From an uncultured Collinsella sp. (GTDB lineage Bacteria; Actinomycetota; Coriobacteriia; Coriobacteriales; Coriobacteriaceae), in assembly GCA_900541205.1 (NCBI GenBank), contig UQIV01000006.1, positions 1 to 64,000 of the forward strand: a DNA stretch of 64,000 nt, written 5' to 3'. Below the pieces are notes generated by a model that searched no databases, was not told the origin of the DNA, and saw only the letters and a program-made list of their open reading frames with translations. A program made the position numbers and the translations under genes. Positions 50,813-60,034 of this stretch are shown here, one piece after another; within the stretch, counting starts at the first letter, position 1, and every line of letters starts with the position of its first letter.

Positions 50813-51322
50813 CTAGTTCTCGGCTTGCTCAACCCGCACCTTGACACGTGTCGGATTGCCGTGGCTGTCGAGGGTCTTGGCATCGAGTGCCTGGATCTCG
50901 ATGTACGCCTCGCCTTCTTTGATGTCGCCGGCGGGGCACGTCTCGATTGTCTTGCCGGTCTCGACCACACCGGATTCGTACATGGTCTCGTCGTTTTGGA
51001 TGACGCGGAATCGCTGGGGAAATTTATTGTCTTGGACGTTTTGCACGTTGACGCGCAGCTTGCCGTCCTCCTGCAGCTGAGCGACCGGCGCGACCGAAAT
51101 CGTCATCATGTTGTCGCGGACGATAGCGTCGAGCTCATCTTGGATTTCCTGACGCGTTTTGCCCTCGGCCGTCGTAACCGAAGCGCCCGCCTCGGGTACG
51201 GGCTGCGACTGCCAAGCGTATAGTCCTACGGCGACAAGGGCACAGACGATGGCCAGGCAGGCAACGATGAGCTTCCTGCGATGCCCCAGGCCTGCAAAGT
51301 GGGGTGGCTTCTTCGCGCTCAT
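50813..51322 (-). CDS. Single-pass membrane protein with extracytoplasmic domain, 169 residues
   Basis: An N-terminal anchor (KLIVACLAIVCALVAVGLYAWQ) is followed by a linker and an outside domain of about 120 residues with a beta-sandwich-like pattern (TISVAPVAQLQEDGKLRVNVQNVQ, then YIEIQALDAKTLD). ATG 51322 overlaps the stop of the 98-residue gene by four bases; AAGGAT lies upstream. The role is unknown; as a partner of the exported proteins behind it, an assembly or anchoring function is possible. Confidence 0.65.
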   Translation of the reverse strand: MSAKKPPHFAGLGHRRKLIVACLAIVCALVAVGLYAWQSQPVPEAGASVTTAEGKTRQEIQDELDAIVRDNMMTISVAPVAQLQEDGKLRVNVQNVQDNKFPQRFRVIQNDETMYESGVVETGKTIETCPAGDIKEGEAYIEIQALDAKTLDSHGNPTRVKVRVEQAEN

Positions 51323-51615
51323 GCGGCATCCTTGGCGGTATAGATGCGCGCAAAGGTGGACGGGTCCGCTCCAAAGAGCATGTGAAGCATCAGACGGCGC
51401 GAGTAGACAAGCTCGTCGAAGTCGGGAGGGAGCTCGATGTCGTGGATATGCGCGATGTGGTGGGCGAGCGCCGAGAACGACTCGGGGTCGCAGATCACAT
51501 CGGTGGTAACGTGGTAGACCGTCGTATCGGGGAATGCCTCTTCGTCGAAAGGCAGGAGATGGGGATCGTCGTCGACTTCGATGGCGATGCCGTACTGGGG
51601 CCAGTAATATGCCAT
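51319..51615 (-). CDS. Uncharacterised 98-residue protein, nuclease-tail-like
   Basis: First gene of the exported-protein operon, with GGGAGG before the ATG. It has no signal peptide or membrane segment. The sequence YGIAIEVDDDPHLLPFDEE, then VYHVTTDVICDPESFSALAHHIAHI, resembles the second half of DUF559/Vsr-like proteins (IEvD, a strand, then a helix) but without a full active site. It may be a remnant or a regulator. I cannot name a function. Confidence 0.5.
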   Translation of the reverse strand: MAYYWPQYGIAIEVDDDPHLLPFDEEAFPDTTVYHVTTDVICDPESFSALAHHIAHIHDIELPPDFDELVYSRRLMLHMLFGADPSTFARIYTAKDAA

Positions 51616-51960
51616 GGGAACCTCCCTGCTTCTGGGCCAAAACTTCTATCGGTTTTGGCTGTCGACGCCGACCGTATCAGCCGCTACTTGACCAATTTCT
51701 GACCAAATGCTTGACGGATTGGCGTCTCCGCAGGTAAAAGGCGGCAAAAAAAACTCCAACTTTTTTCGAGCGACAATTGCGCGGTCGGCGACGGCGGGGC
51801 CATATGTGTCAAAAGCATCGTCTGCCGAGGAAATCAAGCCGCTCGCCGAATTGCACGAACGTAAAAATCGCCAATTATGGAGACGGTCTCGAACACGTCG
51901 ACGAAACGATGCGGTAACATCTCCCTGCAAACACTGTAGTTAGCTAAAGGGGGAGTTCGC
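51616..51960. other. 345-bp divergent intergenic region
   Basis: It lies between the exported-protein operon and the lactate operon. It contains 11-bp tandem units at 51689-51717 and a weak promoter candidate for the lactate operon: TTGCAC (51851-51856) and AATTAT (51873-51878), 16 bases apart. No RNA gene is evident. Confidence 0.5.
51689..51717. repeat. 11-bp tandem repeat, TGACCAA type
   Basis: TGACCAATTTC, then TGACCAAATGC, then a weaker TTGACGG, at an 11-bp period so that all units face the same side of the helix. Possible binding site of a regulator of the lactate or surface operon. Confidence 0.4.
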
Positions 51961-53562
51961 GTGTCTGCAACCATCAAACCCTTCACCGACGAGTTCGAAG
52001 AGTATGGTCGCGATGAGTCTCGCGCATCGGGCGAGGCCTCGAGCATCTCGTTTCCGACAACGGAAGACGAGGTCCGTGCCATTTTGGAAAAGCTCCATGC
52101 CGAGCGTGTCCCGGTAACGGTTCAGGGCGCCCGAACCGGCCTTGCCGCCGGTGCCGTGCCCCACGGCGGGCATATCCTCAATACTTCCCGTATGAATCGC
52201 TACTTGGGCCTTCGCCGCGATGAACAAGGCCAATTTCTGCTGCGCGTGGAGCCGGGCGTTGTGCTCTCGGAGTTGCGCAAGCAGCTGAGCAAGAAGGTGC
52301 TGCCGACTGCTGGTTGGGACCAGGCATCGCTTGAGGCCTACGAGGAGTTCCAAGAGGCCCCCGAGCAGTTCTTTCCCACCGATCCCACCGAGACGTCTGC
52401 CTGTCTGGGCGGCATGGCGGCATGTAACGCCTCCGGTGCCCGCAGCTACGCCTACGGTCCCATGCGCCCACATATCACGGGACTCCACGTCGCACTGGCT
52501 GATGGCGATTTGCTTGAGCTTCAGCGCGGCGAGGCTTTTGCCCAGGGCCGCCACCTGTCGCTCGTGACGGCAGCGGGCCGTACGCTCGAGCTCGATCTTC
52601 CCAGCTATACCATGCCCAAGACAAAAAATGCCTCAGGCTATTTCGTTGCTGATGAAATGGACGCCATCGACCTCTTTATCGGCGCTTGTGGCACGCTCGG
52701 CGTTATCACCGAGCTCGAGATTGCCCTGCAGGCGGCGCCTGCGGTCGTTTGGGGCGTGAGCTGCTTCTTTGATAGCGAAGACAAGGCCGTGTCCTTTACC
52801 GATTCCGTGCGCCCCGTCCTGTCCCATGCGGCTGCCATCGAGTACTTCGATGCTGGCGCCCTGGATATTCTACGTCGCCAGCGCGAGCAGTCGACCGCGT
52901 TCGCTTCGCTGCCGGCGCTCGACAAAGACGCTAAGGTCTGTGTTTACGTGGAGCTCGACTGCGACGACGAAGCCCAGGCGACTGAGGAGCTGTATCACTT
53001 GGGGTGGGTACTAGAGCTTGCGGGCGGCAGCGACGATGCGACATGGGTCGCGCGCACCGAGGTCGATCGCGAGTGTCAGCGATTCTTCCGCCATGCGGTG
53101 CCCGAGAGCGTCAACATGCTCATCGACGAGCGTCGCCGCACGGATCCCACCATCACCAAGCTGGGATCGGACATGTCGGTGCCCAACGCGTGCCTTGCCG
53201 ATGTCGTTGCGCTCTATCGCCGCACGTTGGCCGAAAGCGGGCTTGAATCTGCTGCCTGGGGACACATCGGCAACAACCATCTGCATGTGAACATCCTGCC
53301 GCGCGATGCGCAGGACTACCGTCGCGGTGGCGAGCTGTTTGCCCAGTGGGCTGCCGAGGTAACTGCTATGGGCGGCGCCGTCTCCGCAGAACACGGCGTC
53401 GGCAAGATCAAGGCGGGCTTCTTGGAGACGATGTACGGTCACGAGGCCATGGTCGAGTCGGCGCGGCTCAAGCTCCAGCTCGATCCCGACGGGCAGCTGG
53501 GTCGCGGCAACCTGTTTTCGGAGAAGCTCTTGGATGAGCTCGTCCAGAAAGGGGGCGCGTGA
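51961..53562 (+). CDS. FAD-dependent lactate dehydrogenase subunit (LctD/GlcD-like)
   Basis: Oxidises lactate, probably D-lactate, in the cytoplasm. The 533-residue protein has the FAD-binding PCMH fold, VTVQGARTGLAAGAVPHGG, DPTETSACLGGMAACNASGARSYAYGPMR and a C-terminal AEHGVGKIKAG, as in GlcD-type enzymes. The GTG start follows GGGGGAG. The two following genes encode EtfB and a ferredoxin-fused EtfA. This set matches the electron-confurcating lactate dehydrogenase of acetogens, where NAD+ is reduced with lactate by coupling to oxidation of reduced ferredoxin. Confidence 0.88.
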   Translation: MSATIKPFTDEFEEYGRDESRASGEASSISFPTTEDEVRAILEKLHAERVPVTVQGARTGLAAGAVPHGGHILNTSRMNRYLGLRRDEQGQFLLRVEPGVVLSELRKQLSKKVLPTAGWDQASLEAYEEFQEAPEQFFPTDPTETSACLGGMAACNASGARSYAYGPMRPHITGLHVALADGDLLELQRGEAFAQGRHLSLVTAAGRTLELDLPSYTMPKTKNASGYFVADEMDAIDLFIGACGTLGVITELEIALQAAPAVVWGVSCFFDSEDKAVSFTDSVRPVLSHAAAIEYFDAGALDILRRQREQSTAFASLPALDKDAKVCVYVELDCDDEAQATEELYHLGWVLELAGGSDDATWVARTEVDRECQRFFRHAVPESVNMLIDERRRTDPTITKLGSDMSVPNACLADVVALYRRTLAESGLESAAWGHIGNNHLHVNILPRDAQDYRRGGELFAQWAAEVTAMGGAVSAEHGVGKIKAGFLETMYGHEAMVESARLKLQLDPDGQLGRGNLFSEKLLDELVQKGGA

Positions 53563-53564
53563 AG

Positions 53565-54380
53565 ATGAGCGATTTCCATATGGTGGTGTGCGTCAAGGCC
53601 GTGCCGGGCAGCACCGAGGTCAAGATGGACCCCAAGACCAATACCATCGTGCGCGATGGCAAGCAGGCGGTCATTAATCCCTTTGATGCGAGCGCTTTGG
53701 AATGCGCGCTGGCGCTGAAAGACGACTTTATCGGCTTTGGCATGGACGTGCGCGTGACGGTGGTGTCGATGGGCATCCCCGCGACCGAGTCGCTGCTGCG
53801 CGACTGCATCGCTCGAGGTGCCGACGACGCGCTGCTGCTGACCGATCGCGCCTTTGCAGGTGCCGATACCCTGGCAACCACCTACGCCCTCAAGTGCGGC
53901 ATCGAGGCGCTCGACGAGGACTTCGACCTGCTCATCTGCGGCAAGATGGCGGTGGATGGCGATACGGCCCAGATTGGTCCCGAGCTTGCCGGTGCTTTTG
54001 AGATTCCCTGTGTGACCGACGTGAGCTGCGTGCAAAGCGCGGGCTTTACGACGTGTGGCTCGCTGGCGCTCGTTCACGGCTGCGATGCCGGCGAGGAGAC
54101 GGTGTGTCTTGAGATGCCGTGCGCGATGACGACTGCCAAGGAGATTGGCCAGTTGCGTATGCCGAGTATTGCCGGTATTCGCGCGGCGGAGGAGGCGGAC
54201 GTGCGCGTGGTCAGTGCCGCCGACGTGAACGCCGACCCCGCGCGTTGCGGTCTTGCCGGGTCGCCGACACAGGTCGTGCGCTCGTTTGTGCCCGACCGTG
54301 ACCAAACGTGCGAGGCCGTTGAGGGGACGGCGTCCGAGCAGGCGGCAAAGCTTGCCAAGATTATCGAGGGGATGGCGTAG
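53565..54380 (+). CDS. etfB: Electron-transfer flavoprotein beta subunit
   Basis: The 271-residue small Etf subunit, with VCVKAVPGSTEVKMD at the N-terminus, NPFDASALECAL, GADDALLLTD and TTAKEIGQLRMPS. I take the ATG at 53565, with AAGGGGG upstream; a GTG at 53559 overlapping the previous stop is also possible. It carries a flavin and passes electrons between the lactate dehydrogenase and EtfA. Its stop codon is directly followed by the etfA start. Confidence 0.92.
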   Translation: MSDFHMVVCVKAVPGSTEVKMDPKTNTIVRDGKQAVINPFDASALECALALKDDFIGFGMDVRVTVVSMGIPATESLLRDCIARGADDALLLTDRAFAGADTLATTYALKCGIEALDEDFDLLICGKMAVDGDTAQIGPELAGAFEIPCVTDVSCVQSAGFTTCGSLALVHGCDAGEETVCLEMPCAMTTAKEIGQLRMPSIAGIRAAEEADVRVVSAADVNADPARCGLAGSPTQVVRSFVPDRDQTCEAVEGTASEQAAKLAKIIEGMA

Positions 54381-55586
54381 ATGAGCGGACTGATTATCGA
54401 TAGCGAAGCCTGTATCGGCTGCGGTCGCTGCGTTCGCGCCTGTGCTTCGGGCGGCATCGTAGTGGAAGGCGAGCGACCCAACCGATGCGCCCACGTAGCC
54501 GACGGCTGCATCCTATGCGGTGGGTGCGTCGACGCCTGCCCTGTCAACGCTATCTCGATCGAGCGTGATGAGGCCGCTGGTGCGGTGGACCTTGATGCAT
54601 ATCGAGACATTTGGGTATTCGCGCAGACCGACGAGCACGATACGGTGAATCCCGTTGCCTATGAGCTCATGGGCAAGGGCCGCGAGCTTGCCGATGCTCG
54701 TGGCTGCCGTCTGGTGGCGCTGGTCGGTATGGGCCCCGAGGGTTCTCTCGGTGACCTGGAGCATCTGGTTTGCGCGGGCGCCGACGAAGTCCTGGCCTGT
54801 CGCGATGAGCGCCTGCGCCAAAACGATGCGGAGGTCTACGCCCGCTCGATCTGCGATTTGGTAGCCGAACGCAAACCCGAGGCCATCCTATACGGTGCGA
54901 CCGCTTTTGGCCGCGAACTGGCACCCGGCGTTGCCGTGCGTTTGCAGACGGGCCTTACGGCTGACTGCACCGTACTTTCGATGGATACGGAGACGGGGCT
55001 GCTGCAACAGACGCGTCCGGCGTTTGGCGGCAACCTGATGGCCACCATCGTCTGCCCCAATCATCGTCCCCAGATGGCAACGGTTCGTCCCGGCATCTTT
55101 AAGGCGCCCGACTTCGACTACGGCCGTTCCGGCACGATCACCCAGGTGATGCTTGCGGAAGACGTTAAGGCTCGTGTCGAGATCTCGATTCCCGCCGAGG
55201 AGTGGGGACAGCAGCCCTCGATCGCCAATGCCGAGCGCTTGGTCGTGGTGGGCCGTGGCATTGGCTCCAAGAAGAATCTGCCCCTGATGCGAAGGCTCGC
55301 CGAGGCCCTGGGAGCCGAGCTTGGTTGCACGCGACCTGTCGTGGAGGCCGGCTGGTTGGAGTATCGCCATCAGATTGGCCAGACCGGCGTATCGGTTTCG
55401 CCCAAGCTTCTCGTGAGTATCGGTGTTTCGGGCGCCATCCAGCATCTCGCCGGCATCGGTGGGGCGGAGTGCATTATCGCCATCAACGAGGACCCGGATG
55501 CCCCCATTTTCGGTGCTGCCCAGTACAAGGTTGTTGGGGACGCCGTCGAGGTCGTTGAGGAGCTGCTAGCCCAGCTTGAGCGCTAG
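54381..55586 (+). CDS. etfA: Electron-transfer flavoprotein alpha subunit with N-terminal ferredoxin
   Basis: A 401-residue EtfA with two [4Fe-4S] motifs at its start: CIGCGRCVRAC (Cys11, 14, 17, 21) and CILCGGCVDAC (Cys43, 46, 49, 53). The C-terminal FAD domain contains VVGRGIGSKKNL, SVSPKLLVSIGVSGAIQHLAGI and INEDPDAPIF. The added ferredoxin is the hallmark of LctC-type subunits, which exchange electrons with ferredoxin. The etfB stop abuts its ATG. Its stop overlaps that of the convergent HD gene by four bases. Confidence 0.93.
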   Translation: MSGLIIDSEACIGCGRCVRACASGGIVVEGERPNRCAHVADGCILCGGCVDACPVNAISIERDEAAGAVDLDAYRDIWVFAQTDEHDTVNPVAYELMGKGRELADARGCRLVALVGMGPEGSLGDLEHLVCAGADEVLACRDERLRQNDAEVYARSICDLVAERKPEAILYGATAFGRELAPGVAVRLQTGLTADCTVLSMDTETGLLQQTRPAFGGNLMATIVCPNHRPQMATVRPGIFKAPDFDYGRSGTITQVMLAEDVKARVEISIPAEEWGQQPSIANAERLVVVGRGIGSKKNLPLMRRLAEALGAELGCTRPVVEAGWLEYRHQIGQTGVSVSPKLLVSIGVSGAIQHLAGIGGAECIIAINEDPDAPIFGAAQYKVVGDAVEVVEELLAQLER

Positions 55587-56395
55587 GCGCGCGCCAGCCA
55601 GTTACGCATCTCGTCCTTTAGGCGGCTCCAGGTTGCCTGCGTGGCGGGGTCGGTAAAGGGCCGCGTAATGCCAAAGGGCGCGTCGAGCAGGCGGTGGATA
55701 TCGCCCTGTTCGCGCGCCAGCGCGCGGCTTGCTGGATAGACGAGCTCAAACATAAAGCAGATAAGCCCCACCAAGAAGTCGGCGGGCTCATCGCGCTCAT
55801 CGCGTGCGACGCAGCGGTGCTCGTCAAAGGCGGCAAGTGTCGGCGACGAGAAACGGCTGCCGAGAAACGTCTTCTCGTCCACCTTGAGGATAGTGTCGAC
55901 GGTGCTGTCGGCGATGGTGCGCATAATGTCGATCTTGTCACCATCGCGCACGATATCGCAGAAGCTCCGCGTGCGCACGTCGAGCCGCGCGGGTAGGCGG
56001 AAATCGCTGTGATAGGCAATGCTCGCTCGGATGAGCTCATCTTCTGCCGGGTCATCGATAAAGTCGCGGATGCTCGTTACGGCGGGTGCATCGGCGGGAT
56101 TCTCGCCAAAGAGGACCTCGATGCCCAGCGCCGCATGGCTCATGCTCTCGGCGTCCTTAAAGGTGTCCCAGCGTCGCAGCTGCTCAAAGCGGCCCATATC
56201 GTGTAGCAGGCCGCAAAGCCATGCCAGGTCAATATCTTCTGACGACCAGCCCTGCTCGCGCGCTACGGCATCGCATGCCTCGGCCACGTGGTACGTATGC
56301 TCGATTTTGAGCGCGATGCGTGGGTTGGTGGCGTCGTAGGCATCGGTGTAGCTTTTGAAGGCCGCGCGCGCCCGGTCTCGATCGATAGCTGTCAT
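55583..56395 (-). CDS. HD-domain phosphohydrolase
   Basis: A 270-residue protein with an HD domain: KIEHTYHVAEA (His), LLHDMGRFEQ (the HD pair), IAYHSDFRLP (later His) and RDGDKIDIM (Asp). These are the metal ligands of nucleotide or phosphoester hydrolases. AGGAAG precedes the ATG. The C-terminal third is all-helical. The substrate is not known. It converges on the lactate operon and shares bases with the etfA stop. Confidence 0.85.
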   Translation of the reverse strand: MTAIDRDRARAAFKSYTDAYDATNPRIALKIEHTYHVAEACDAVAREQGWSSEDIDLAWLCGLLHDMGRFEQLRRWDTFKDAESMSHAALGIEVLFGENPADAPAVTSIRDFIDDPAEDELIRASIAYHSDFRLPARLDVRTRSFCDIVRDGDKIDIMRTIADSTVDTILKVDEKTFLGSRFSSPTLAAFDEHRCVARDERDEPADFLVGLICFMFELVYPASRALAREQGDIHRLLDAPFGITRPFTDPATQATWSRLKDEMRNWLARA

Positions 56396-56521
56396 AATGA
56401 CTTCCTAAAAAGTTGTGTCTTTCGATCCGGTGGCAATTGTAGGTGAACTCGGTTGCTGTCGGATGATGATTCTGCCGTGTCGCTACATGCGGTTCGGAGA
56501 CCTTGTCAGGATGAGAAGCGT

Positions 56522-57214
56522 ATGGTGCTCAAAATCGTAAGAACCGTCTGGCCAGTGATGCTTACCTATGTTGCAATAGGCGCGCCGTGCGGAATGATCA
56601 TGGGGCAGACGGGAATGGAGCCCTGGATGGTCTTTGCCCTGAGCAGCACGTTTGTGACGGGTAGCGGTCAGTTTATGATCTGCAATCTTTGGCTGGCGGG
56701 CGTACCGGCACCTTCGATTATCGCGAGTGTTGCCGCCATCTCCTCGCGTTTTGCGCTTTACTCGGCATCGATCGCGCCGCATCTGACGGGTGCCTCGAAG
56801 CGTCAGACGCTGGCTGTTGCCGCGACACTTACCGAGGAGGCATATGGCATCTCGCTTGCCAAGTTGGTTGAAGGGGAGGATTGGGGCCCGCGCGAGTCCT
56901 TTGTGCTCAACGTGATCCTCATCGCAACATGGGGCGTTTCGTGTACGATGGGCGCCATCGTCGGCGCCGTTGTCGATGTTCCCACCGCCATTGCAGCCTT
57001 TGTCTGCACCTCGCTCTTTATCTGCCTGCTCTTTTCGCAGCGGCTGTCGCGCGGCAACGTTGTCGCGGCGGTTTCGGGTGCGGTGTCCGTCGCCGTATGC
57101 AAGTTCTTGGGCCTCACGAATATTGCCGTGCCGGCAAGCGTCGTGGCCGGCATTGCCATTGCGCTGGCGTGCGATGCTGTATTTGACGGAAGAGGTGCCC
57201 GCGATGCCCGTTAA
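56522..57214 (+). CDS. azlC: AzlC-family branched-chain amino acid exporter subunit
   Basis: A 230-residue membrane protein with about six hydrophobic segments; PCGMIMGQTGM, TFVTGSGQFMICNLWLAG and SSRFALYSASIAPHL are AzlC signatures. It works with AzlD to export branched-chain amino acids or their analogues. The start at 56522 has AGGATGAGAAG nearby. It overlaps azlD by 11 bases. Confidence 0.87.
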   Translation: MVLKIVRTVWPVMLTYVAIGAPCGMIMGQTGMEPWMVFALSSTFVTGSGQFMICNLWLAGVPAPSIIASVAAISSRFALYSASIAPHLTGASKRQTLAVAATLTEEAYGISLAKLVEGEDWGPRESFVLNVILIATWGVSCTMGAIVGAVVDVPTAIAAFVCTSLFICLLFSQRLSRGNVVAAVSGAVSVAVCKFLGLTNIAVPASVVAGIAIALACDAVFDGRGARDAR

Positions 57215-57527
57215 CGAGTTCTTGGTTCTGTGGCTGTCGTCGTGGGCTGCTATCGCGTTCTTTCGAATCGCGCCGGCGTTCGCCTTGCGCGGGCGGACCC
57301 TGTCGCCCCGCATTACCGAGGCCCTGGGCTATATCCCGCCCGCTGCCTTTGCCGCGCTGGTCGCCAACGACTTGGTGAACCCCGGCGCGTTCGACGTGGG
57401 ACTCTGGCCTGCCTTGGTTCCCTGGATTGCGGCCGCCGGCGTCGTGGCGGTGGCAATCAAGACAAAGTCGATGTTGTGGTGCTGCGTCTCGGGCATCGTA
57501 CTCTATATTGTCTTGAGCCTTATATAG
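57204..57527 (+). CDS. azlD: AzlD-family partner protein
   Basis: A 107-residue membrane protein with about four hydrophobic helices, including PRITEALGYIPPAAFAALVAND, the typical AzlD block. The ATG at 57204 lies inside the end of azlC, with GGAAGAGG upstream, so translation is coupled. It is needed with AzlC for export activity in related bacteria. Confidence 0.85.
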   Translation: MPVNEFLVLWLSSWAAIAFFRIAPAFALRGRTLSPRITEALGYIPPAAFAALVANDLVNPGAFDVGLWPALVPWIAAAGVVAVAIKTKSMLWCCVSGIVLYIVLSLI

Positions 57528-57677
57528 GGGTGGCGTCGCGGACGCCGAATCTCGTTCCATCCCAACTTGTCGAATTTTTCACCGAGCCGGTCTATTTCTT
57601 CTGGTACCATGGTCAAACTTTACTGTAGCAAAGCGTGACGTGGGCTTTTGTACCCCGTCAGCGGAAATGGGGGTTTC

Positions 57678-58700
57678 ATGGCACAGGAAGCAACCGCCAA
57701 CGAGCAAAAGAAATTCAGGGTCCCGCGCATCCCGGGCGACATCATGATCTATCCGATGATCGTCGGTCTTTTGCTCAACACCTTCTGCCCGCAGGTTTTT
57801 GAGATCGGCGGCTTCTTTACGGCTGCCTGCCGCGGTGGCTCCAATACCATCGTCGCCGCGATCCTGCTGTTTGTGGGTGCCGGCATCAGCTTTAAGTCCA
57901 CGCCGGGCGCCATCAAGACCGGTATCGTCGTGCTGATTCCCAAGCTGGTCGTCGCAGCGGCTCTCGGCCTAGGCGTGGCGTATTTCTTTAACGACAACTT
58001 CCTGGGTCTGAGCTCCGTGTCTATCATCGGCGGCATTACGTTTTGCAACATGGCGCTCTATACGGGCATCATGGGCGAGTTCGGCGATGAGTCCGAGCAG
58101 GGCGCCGTCGGTATCCTGTTCTTTACGGCCGGCCCCGCGGTCACGATGATCATCCTCGGTGTCTCGGGTCTCGCCAACATCCCCGTCGGCACTATCATCG
58201 GATCCATCCTGCCGCTTGTTATCGGCATGGTCCTGGGCAACTTGTTCCCGTTTATCAAGAACCTGCTGGTCCCCGGCGCCAATCCCGCGATCGCTGTCAT
58301 CGGTTTTCAGCTCGGTGCGTCCATGAGCCTTTCGAGCTTCATCACCGGCGGCATTTCGGGCATCCTGCTGGGCCTCATCACGCTCTTTATCGTCGGTCCC
58401 ATCACCTTTGCGTTCGAGCGCCTGTGCGGTGGTAACGGCAAGGCTGCCGTGGCTTGCTCCACCATCGCCGGCACGGCTATGACCACGCCGGTTGCTCTCG
58501 CCGAGGTCGCGCCGCGCTACGCCGAGCTTGCACCCACCGCGTACGCCCAGATCGCCACTGCCGTTATCATCACGGCAATCATGGCTCCGATTCTGACCGG
58601 CTGGGTCGACAAGAAGTTCTGCCAGGGCAAGGAGGACCTGTCGGTCGAAGGCGTCGAGGCTATTGAGGAGGCCGTCGCGACCGACATCGACGGCGAGTAA
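57678..58700 (+). CDS. kdgT: 2-keto-3-deoxygluconate permease
   Basis: A 340-residue membrane protein of the KdgT family: RIPGDIMIYPMIVGLLLNTFCP, FFTAACRGGSNT, CNMALYTGIMGEFGDESEQGA and AGTAMTTPVALAEV are family blocks. It imports 2-keto-3-deoxygluconate, a product of pectin or uronate breakdown, by proton symport. A GGGGG run precedes the ATG at 57678. No kdg catabolic genes are beside it in this window, so the substrate should be treated with some care. Confidence 0.88.
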   Translation: MAQEATANEQKKFRVPRIPGDIMIYPMIVGLLLNTFCPQVFEIGGFFTAACRGGSNTIVAAILLFVGAGISFKSTPGAIKTGIVVLIPKLVVAAALGLGVAYFFNDNFLGLSSVSIIGGITFCNMALYTGIMGEFGDESEQGAVGILFFTAGPAVTMIILGVSGLANIPVGTIIGSILPLVIGMVLGNLFPFIKNLLVPGANPAIAVIGFQLGASMSLSSFITGGISGILLGLITLFIVGPITFAFERLCGGNGKAAVACSTIAGTAMTTPVALAEVAPRYAELAPTAYAQIATAVIITAIMAPILTGWVDKKFCQGKEDLSVEGVEAIEEAVATDIDGE

Positions 58701-58749
58701 TCGTCGACGCGAGTCAATCAAGCCGGCGTGTGCAATTCGCGCCGTATGG

Positions 58750-58789
58750 GCGCCCGAACGGTGGCTGTTCTGCAGTGACGTTCGGGCGC
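58750..58789 (+). terminator. Hairpin after kdgT
   Basis: The perfect 11-bp arms GCGCCCGAACG / CGTTCGGGCGC lie 50 bases past the stop. The T tract is weak. Confidence 0.6.
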
Positions 58790-58890
58790 TCTGCTATGAT
58801 TCCCTTTACCCCTGCGGAGAAAGGGGTGTTTGGCGCCTGGGCGCGACTCGGGCGATTCTGGCCACTTGGATATTGAAGGGGGGGCGTCTA

Positions 58891-60033
58891 GTGATTAAGG
58901 CACTCAAGATCGAGATATTCCTGCTGTGCATGATTATTCTTATCGGGCTTGCCGTACGAAGCCGTCGCTCCCTGTTCTCGAGCACCCAGCAGCTTTTATT
59001 TAGCATGCTGGGCTACACGTCTGCTGCCTACATTTTCTTCGATATGATCTGGACGCTCTCGGACGGCGTAAGCACTCCTGTAGGCATCACGGCCAACTGG
59101 ATTTCCAACGCGGTCTCGTTTTCGCTGTTCGCCATCGCGTGCCTCATTTGGTTTTTCTATTCCGAGACGATGCAGGGCTCACGGCTCCTGACCACGCCCT
59201 ACAGGGTGGTACTTTTAACGTTGCCAACAGCATTGGTGGTCGTGCTGGCATTTACCAGCTACTGGACGCACGCTATGTTCTATATCGATGCACAGGGCGT
59301 ATATCGTCGCGGAGCGCTTTATATGATTCAGCCTATCGTTAGCTACTGCTACGTCATATATACGTCCTTGCATGCCTTTATTCAGGCTCAAAAAGTCGAA
59401 AGCCTGCAAAAGAAGGCCATTTATCGCACCCTCGCCTTTTTTGCGGTTCCCGCTCTGGTGGGCGGTACCTTCCAGGTTTTGTTTTCGGTACCGGGCCTTT
59501 GCGTCGGTATAACGCTGAGCATCCTGCTGCTCTATATCGTCTATCAGGAGCAACTGATTTCTACTGACCCGTTGACTGGCCTCAACAATCGCAACCGTTT
59601 TGAGACCTATATGCTGTCGCTCTTCTCAAATGTGGATCAGGCCGAAGATGTGTATCTGCTCATGATGGACGCCGACGGCTTTAAGCAGATTAACGATCGC
59701 TATGGGCATGTGGAGGGCGACCACGCTCTTCAGGTCATATCCGCTGCGCTCAAAGAAGTCTGCTCGGCGTCTGGTGGCTTTATCGCACGCTATGGTGGCG
59801 ATGAGTTCGTGGTGCTCCAAAAGGCAGCGACGGAACAGGACATCATACGTCTGTGCGCGGCAATCAACGACGAGCTCGCGCGCGCCGAGGTGCCGTATCT
59901 GTTGCGGATGTCCATCGGCTACGCACGGGTCGGTGACGGCGTCGATACCTGGCAAGACTTGCTTCGCGCTGCCGACGCGGAGCTCTACCGCGTCAAGGCC
60001 GAGAAAAAGAAGGCCGGCGTCCAGATACGCTAG
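58891..60033 (+). CDS. Membrane-bound diguanylate cyclase (GGDEF)
   Basis: A 380-residue protein that makes cyclic di-GMP. Residues 1-215 hold about seven membrane helices without a recognised sensor motif. Residues 225-380 are a GGDEF domain with DPLTGLNNRNRFE, MMDADGFKQINDRYGHVEGDHAL and the intact active site RYGGDEF. The start is the GTG at 58891, preceded by AAGGGGGGG. No EAL or c-di-GMP effector is nearby. Confidence 0.88.
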   Translation: MIKALKIEIFLLCMIILIGLAVRSRRSLFSSTQQLLFSMLGYTSAAYIFFDMIWTLSDGVSTPVGITANWISNAVSFSLFAIACLIWFFYSETMQGSRLLTTPYRVVLLTLPTALVVVLAFTSYWTHAMFYIDAQGVYRRGALYMIQPIVSYCYVIYTSLHAFIQAQKVESLQKKAIYRTLAFFAVPALVGGTFQVLFSVPGLCVGITLSILLLYIVYQEQLISTDPLTGLNNRNRFETYMLSLFSNVDQAEDVYLLMMDADGFKQINDRYGHVEGDHALQVISAALKEVCSASGGFIARYGGDEFVVLQKAATEQDIIRLCAAINDELARAEVPYLLRMSIGYARVGDGVDTWQDLLRAADAELYRVKAEKKKAGVQIR

Positions 60034-60034
60034 G

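Noticed and set aside
51646..51930. A 94-residue minus-strand frame in the surface/lactate intergenic region
   Set aside because: It has no good ribosome-binding site or recognisable domain and overlaps likely control sequences.
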